Source: Desulfosarcinaceae bacterium (GTDB lineage: Bacteria > Desulfobacterota > Desulfobacteria > Desulfobacterales > Desulfosarcinaceae). From it: DNA of 64,000 bases. The position numbers and the translations under genes are program-made. The stretch spans positions 1 to 64,000 of the forward strand of contig JASJCL010000004.1 in NCBI GenBank assembly GCA_030066015.1. The letters are read 5' to 3'. Every line of letters starts with the position of its first letter. The first letter of the stretch is position 1. Below are positions 60,013-64,000 of the stretch, in pieces. The notes under the pieces were generated by a model that was given only the letters and a program-made list of their open reading frames with translations, was not told the origin of the DNA and did no database searches.

Positions 60013-61083
60013 ATGGGTCCCATCAAGCTGGTCGTGTGGAACATGGAGTGGCTGAATGATCTGTTTGTCCAGAATTAGGCGGGCGTTTCCTTCAGAGAGG
60101 CCCATGAAAAGACACACCATTCAAACCGGTTCAACCCGTCAACCGTTGCCGAGCGACAGCAAGATCTGTCATCCGTCTTGAATGAATTGGATGCCGATGT
60201 CGTCGTCGTGGTCGAAGGGCCTGACAGAACCGAAGAGTTGCAACTGCTCTTTGACGACCTCGTCGCGGGCGAATGGCAGGCCCATATTCAGAAGACAAAA
60301 GGATCCCAACAGAATATCGGCATCGCCATTCGAACGGACACCCGCAAATTAGGACTGTCTGACATGCAGACGTTTGACGAGTTCACCCTGGATGTAGAAG
60401 ATGACAGTATTCCGGAGATATACACCTTCGAAAGGCGTCCCCTCTATATCGAACTCTCCGACCTTCGTAATTGCAGGTTCCGAATAGTGGGATTGCACCT
60501 GAAAAGCAAGGCGATCTAGGGTGCCTACGAGTGGCGCAAATGGTGGTCTATCACCGATGCCAATCGTAAAAAAAGAGTGGCCCAAGCGACACGCATCCGT
60601 ACCCATTTCATCGATGCATACTTGGCCGACGCAGGCCTGAAGCGCACACCGCTGATTGTCTGCGGCGATATCAATGATGGACCAGGGCTGGATGCCGGTG
60701 AGAAGAAACTCTTCGGAAGTGCGGTGGAGAAATTGATGGGATCTATTTGGCATTCCAGGCGATACCTCGGAAATGCTATTTTTGATGCACTTCCTGAAGA
60801 GAAACAGGCGCAGGAGAAATTCCAGGCGGTGAGCACGACCTCATTTAAAGATCCGCTGTTCAATTACATGCGCCATCATGTTTGGATCGACCATATCCTG
60901 TACAGCCGAACGCACGGCCACCAGTGGGTCACGCGGCCGAAAAATCACGAACAATTGCGCGGTGCTGAAATTGGGGATCTCTACCCGCACGCTTCGGACC
61001 ACTATCCGCTGTCGGTGGCGATCGATCTCAGCGCCCGCCAATCAATAAATAGTGCCGTTCACGAGGTCGGACGCAACCCCTAG
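60013..61083 (+). pseudogene. Endonuclease/exonuclease/phosphatase family gene interrupted by two in-frame TAG codons
   Basis: A strong AAGGAGG precedes ATG 60013 (MGPIKLVVWNMEWLNDLF, the typical N-terminus with catalytic Asn). The frame meets TAG at 60076-60078 and again at 60517-60519, yet continues in the same frame to a last TAG at 61081-61083. After each stop the family sequence goes on: NELDADVVVVVEGPDR holds the catalytic Glu, VCGDINDGPG the Asp-x-Asn and YPHASDHYPLSVAID the final Asp-His, all intact. There is no frameshift and no other stop type. The plain reading is a pseudogene with two nonsense mutations; suppression of TAG is the alternative. A strong terminator follows. Confidence 0.8.
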
Positions 61084-61180
61084 ACTGCCACAGCAGCCAT
61101 CGGGCCCCGCCATCCGCCGCGGTGAGAAGGTATCGCCCAAGCCCCGGCGGATGGCGGGCGGCAGCACGTTTCATGCGGCA

Positions 61181-61220
61181 CGCCTGCCCACCCCCTCGAC
61201 GGGGGGTGGGCAGGCGTTTT
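61181..61220 (+). terminator. Intrinsic terminator
   Basis: CGCCTGCCCACCCCC (61181-61195) pairs perfectly with GGGGGTGGGCAGGCG (61202-61216), followed by TTTT. It ends plus-strand transcripts of the interrupted phosphatase gene and, by its stem, may also stop the convergent DUF4382 gene transcript 5 nt away. Confidence 0.85.
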
Positions 61221-61224
61221 GGAC

Positions 61225-63153
61225 TCAGTTGAGCCGGATGGTCACCAGATCTGCGGTCAGATCCGCGGTGGCATCGTCGAAGCTGCCGGTGGCGACGATG
61301 CTCTGGACGCGGGCTTGGGCAGCCAAGCGGAAGCCCAGTTCATCGCTGAAGGGCGTGAACTCGAGAAACGCCTGCCTTTCGCCATTTTGGATAAGGCTGA
61401 AGAGACCATTGCCGTCGCTGCGGGCCTGGATCTCCACCGTCTCGGATAGGCTGGTCAGGTCGGTGGCCACACCGGACCGCCAGAGGGTGTGAAAAGGGCC
61501 GGTTCCGGCAAAATTCAGGCGGAAACTGTCGCTGTCGAGGTTCTGGACGGCGTTGGCGTTGCTCGGCCACCAATCTGTATAGAGAAGACCCTTCACGGCA
61601 GCGACGTTTACCACTGTCTGGGCACTAAAGTCGGCCACCCCGCTACCGTGGCCGAAGGGGGTCACGAAGCCCTTGACCTTGATGGGCGCATCGCCACTCA
61701 AGGCCGTTAGGGTCAGGCTCCCGCGATCGACCTCGTAGGCCTCGGGGTCGGCATCCGCAACTTGGCCGGTCCCGGTGAAATCGAAATGGCGGACGGCGCG
61801 GCCATCGATACGATCGAGATCCATCTGAAAAGTTTCCGCTTGGGCGGGTGCGAATGCCGCCACCCGTCCGTTGAGAGTGGTCAGGTGGAGGCGTACATGG
61901 CCCGGGGAGGCATCATCGCTGGTGTCCAGAACGGTCGTATCCCCGCTGAGAACGCCAAATGCGGTGACCCGCTGGCCGACCGAGATGTCGTCGATATCGC
62001 CAGTCATTGCGCTCAACTGACGGCTGACGACGGTGCGGGCGCCGAGTTGCACATCCAGGGTATCGTTGAAGATGGCACTGCCATTGGCGCGGATCAGCGT
62101 TGCGCCTTTGACCGTCAACAGATCCCCCACCCGGGCCGCCACGTTGCCGGTAACCACGTCGAGATCTCCTCCGGGAACGCTGCTGCCGGCGTATACGGCG
62201 GTGGCGGTGTAGGTGAAGCGAGGCCGACCGGTGGGCCGGATCACCAGCTCACCGACCGCCGTCGTCGCCGTGAGCGCCGGTTTTGCGTCGAGGACAGTCA
62301 AGCCTTCCGCCCCCGCGTAGGACTCGCCGTCGATCTCGAAAACCGTATCCGCGTCGGTGGTCACCAGCAGGGTTCCGAAGGTCTCTTCTCCACCGGAGAG
62401 GAGATGAATGAAGGGCCGAATGATGATGGTAAAGCGCTGATCTGCGGTATCGACCGATTTTAAGGGGCCGCGCACTCGGTGGGGTTTGGGGGCTTCGGCG
62501 TCCACCTCGGCCAAGAGGACCGGCTGGACGGTCACCACAGGGGTCGCCCCGGTCATGTCCACATCATTGGAGGCCTGCAGATCGAAATCCAGCGTCAAAT
62601 GCGCTGGCACACCGGGCAGAACGGTGAGTTTGGATCGATCTTCCAGGTGGACGGTCACCACCAACTCACCCGCTGGCTGGCCCTCAGCGTCGAGGATATC
62701 GTCACCGCCGACGGCCACGGCATCCCCGTCGGCATCCTCCACCTGGATATCGGCGTCGCTGTAATCTAGCGTCAGCGTTGCCGCGGTGTATGTCCCCAGC
62801 GGGACGCTGGCCGCGGTGAAGAATTCCGTCAGTTCAACATATTGACTGAAGTCAACCGTGGTGGATTCTCCTGTTGGCAAGGTTTCCACGACGGCACCGT
62901 TGGCCCGCTCGAGCTGCAGGCTGACCACTTCGACGGTGTACGTCAGGAAGTCGCCGCTGGCGTCGGTGAGACCGATAATCACCTGGCCATTGTCGGCCGC
63001 TGACGTGGTGGTCTCATCTGCGGGCTCACAGGCGAGCAGCAGCAGGGCCGCGAATAAAACCACCAGCAGCGACCCATATGCCGATGGGATTCGTCGGGGG
63101 GGCAGAGAGCTGGGGGGATCGGCATGGGGGTGCTTTTCTGCGCATCGTACCAT
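61225..63153 (-). CDS. DUF4382-domain lipoprotein with beta-rich repeats
   Basis: This 642-residue protein has a lipoprotein signal (LLVVLFAALLLLAC, Cys near residue 42). The first ~170 residues of the mature part match DUF4382: VIIGLTDASGDFLTYTVEVV, SLQLERANG, VELTEFFTAASVPLGTYTAA. Then come several beta-rich units with repeated 'GRVAA...', 'VGDLLTVKGAT' and 'VGQRVTAFGVL' patterns, which look like OB-like DUF5666 modules. It is acidic, secreted and probably surface-located; function is unknown. I start it at ATG 63153, with GGAGGA upstream. It is convergent with the interrupted phosphatase gene. Confidence 0.8.
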   Translation of the reverse strand: MVRCAEKHPHADPPSSLPPRRIPSAYGSLLVVLFAALLLLACEPADETTTSAADNGQVIIGLTDASGDFLTYTVEVVSLQLERANGAVVETLPTGESTTVDFSQYVELTEFFTAASVPLGTYTAATLTLDYSDADIQVEDADGDAVAVGGDDILDAEGQPAGELVVTVHLEDRSKLTVLPGVPAHLTLDFDLQASNDVDMTGATPVVTVQPVLLAEVDAEAPKPHRVRGPLKSVDTADQRFTIIIRPFIHLLSGGEETFGTLLVTTDADTVFEIDGESYAGAEGLTVLDAKPALTATTAVGELVIRPTGRPRFTYTATAVYAGSSVPGGDLDVVTGNVAARVGDLLTVKGATLIRANGSAIFNDTLDVQLGARTVVSRQLSAMTGDIDDISVGQRVTAFGVLSGDTTVLDTSDDASPGHVRLHLTTLNGRVAAFAPAQAETFQMDLDRIDGRAVRHFDFTGTGQVADADPEAYEVDRGSLTLTALSGDAPIKVKGFVTPFGHGSGVADFSAQTVVNVAAVKGLLYTDWWPSNANAVQNLDSDSFRLNFAGTGPFHTLWRSGVATDLTSLSETVEIQARSDGNGLFSLIQNGERQAFLEFTPFSDELGFRLAAQARVQSIVATGSFDDATADLTADLVTIRLN

Positions 63154-63323
63154 GGTGTTTTCCTCCACTAATCGGGGTCGTTGGGGATTCGGCGGTGGTC
63201 CGTCATGTGGCGGCCCTCTCCGGCCAACCTTGACCCCTAAGACGGGTGAGCGGTAGGGAAAGTTTACAACATGCAGCAGGAGTGACGGCGGTGCTGAGAG
63301 ACGGGGGGCGTCTCGATATGTTG

Positions 63324-63752
63324 TCACTCCGCGCTATCTGATTTCGGATCTTCAGTGGGGAAAGGACCGGGCCCTGGTGGATCCAAGGTTTTATAAAAAT
63401 CCCGTGTGGACTTCACCAGCAGGAAGTAGCTGCTGCCCAGGAACAATATCGTCGTCAGCGCCGAGAAAAAGGCCGCGACGATGTTCGGCGTCGCTTTGGT
63501 GGCAAAGTAGAGCCCATATAAGCTGCAGTTGAAAATCGCCAGTGCGTTGGCGCACAGGCACAGCATGCGGGCCCAGTTTTTTATGCGCAGCAAAAAGAAA
63601 ATAACCAGCGCCCCGGCGATGGCGAAACGCATTAGAAATTCTGGTGCGTAGTATTGGTGCACCGACCAAAGAAAGGTGGCCCAGGCCCCCAGGAGGGAGT
63701 AGATGGCGAATCTAACCGTTTTGGGATAGGACTGGATGGAAAAAAGATCCAT
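63324..63752 (-). CDS. Small integral membrane protein of unknown function
   Basis: This 142-residue protein has about four transmembrane helices (VRFAIYSLLGAWATFLWSVH, FLMRFAIAGALVIFFLL, MLCLCANALAIFNCSLYGLY, NIVAAFFSALTTILFLGSSY) and a Pro/Asp-rich cytoplasmic tail (DPPGPGPFPTEDPKSD). No family is recognised; it resembles small four-helix proteins often annotated as hypothetical. ATG 63752 has AGGAG about 10 nt upstream. It lies 170 nt before the DUF4382 gene on the same strand and may be co-transcribed. Confidence 0.7.
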   Translation of the reverse strand: MDLFSIQSYPKTVRFAIYSLLGAWATFLWSVHQYYAPEFLMRFAIAGALVIFFLLRIKNWARMLCLCANALAIFNCSLYGLYFATKATPNIVAAFFSALTTILFLGSSYFLLVKSTRDFYKTLDPPGPGPFPTEDPKSDSAE

Positions 63753-63841
63753 GGATTGCACTCCTGGTGGTGGGAAGGTGGACCCCATGTAAATGGTATT
63801 GACGAATCGGTGGCTGGATAGGGGTTAGCGGTTTCAGTGGG

Positions 63842-64000
63842 TCATGGTGTCACCCGCAGCCGCTGACCAGGTTTGATGACCGTGTCTGCAGGCAGATTGT
63901 TGATCCGGAGCAGTTCATCCACCTTGAGGCCATATTTGCGCCCGACGCTGTAAAGCGTATCGCCTTTTACGATCGTATGAAAGGTGGCGGGTGTTGCGGC
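63842..64000 (-). CDS. LysM-domain protein (3' end only)
   Basis: The gene enters from the right window edge; only the last 52 residues and the stop (63844-63842) are visible. They form a full LysM motif: HTIVKGDTLYSVGRKYGLKV followed by ELLRINNLPADTVIKPGQRL, ending in RVTP. LysM binds the glycan part of peptidoglycan, so the protein is likely an envelope protein, maybe a hydrolase or a lipoprotein of the NlpD type. What lies before the LysM cannot be told. Confidence 0.85.
   Translation of the reverse strand, partial: AATPATFHTIVKGDTLYSVGRKYGLKVDELLRINNLPADTVIKPGQRLRVTP

Noticed and set aside
60013-61083. Pyrrolysine decoding as the default reading of TAG
   Set aside because: TAG is the ordinary stop of rpoZ, folE2, the cyclase and thioredoxin genes here and no pyl gene is seen; kept only as a testable alternative.
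1-64000. tRNA or rRNA genes, CRISPR arrays, insertion sequences, integrases or phage genes
   Set aside because: No cloverleaf with a T-loop GGTTCRANTCC, no regular short repeats and no transposase or integrase motif were found by eye; a tRNAscan and IS search would settle it.

Overview
The window is one contiguous piece of a bacterial chromosome, GC-rich and densely coding. The gene repertoire (sigma-54 response regulator, FolE2 instead of FolE, YcaO-TPR protein, Mrp plus DUF134 pair, psd-pssA pair, MinD/FlhG-like ATPase, DUF294 protein with cNMP and CBS domains, DUF4382 lipoprotein) suggests a Gram-negative of the former Deltaproteobacteria (Desulfobacterota, perhaps Desulfobacterales). This placement is inferred from gene content only. 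I saw no rRNA, tRNA, CRISPR array, insertion sequence or prophage.

Layout. 1-3.7 kb: end of a YcaO-TPR gene, then copper chaperone CopZ and copper-exporting ATPase CopA. 3.7-8.8 kb (minus): a dynamin-like GTPase with a ParA-like ATPase, and a pair of membrane-anchored coiled-coil proteins. 9-16.5 kb: a MerR regulator, a PHP-domain phosphoesterase, a diguanylate cyclase, a polar amino-acid ABC transporter (two permeases and a binding protein, no ATPase), a short-chain dehydrogenase and a DUF2156 protein. 16.5-21.8 kb: a membrane GAF-GAF-GAF class III nucleotide cyclase, and the transcription accessory protein Tex.

21.9-30 kb holds the most unusual block: a minus-strand operon encoding an M48 metalloprotease with TPRs, an atypical sigma factor, a membrane anti-sigma factor with a zinc-binding motif, a secreted caspase-family protease fused to a predicted outer-membrane beta-barrel, and a secreted DUF4384 protein. 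Divergent to it is a lipoprotein gene whose leader can fold so that its ribosome binding site is paired. I infer a cell-envelope stress or regulated-proteolysis system under its own sigma/anti-sigma pair.

30-43.5 kb is mostly housekeeping: D-aminoacyl-tRNA deacylase, MinD-like ATPase, NtrC-type regulator, DacB, then a minus-strand series lon, tsaB, psd, pssA, greA, rpoZ, ttcA, folE2, and the prepilin peptidase pilD. 43.4-49.7 kb is a complete dipeptide/oligopeptide ABC operon. 50-53 kb carries a metallophosphoesterase, a Ser/Thr kinase fused to a DUF1566 domain and a small membrane protein. 53-59.5 kb has a DUF294 protein with two cNMP-binding domains, OsmC, thioredoxin with a Cys-rich partner, Mrp and DUF134, and a secreted protein. 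60-64 kb has an endonuclease/exonuclease/phosphatase gene interrupted by two in-frame TAG codons, a large DUF4382 lipoprotein, a small membrane protein and the end of a LysM protein.

Signalling through nucleotides recurs: a c-di-GMP synthase, a class III cyclase and a double cNMP-binding protein are all here, so cAMP and c-di-GMP circuits are both plausible in this organism.
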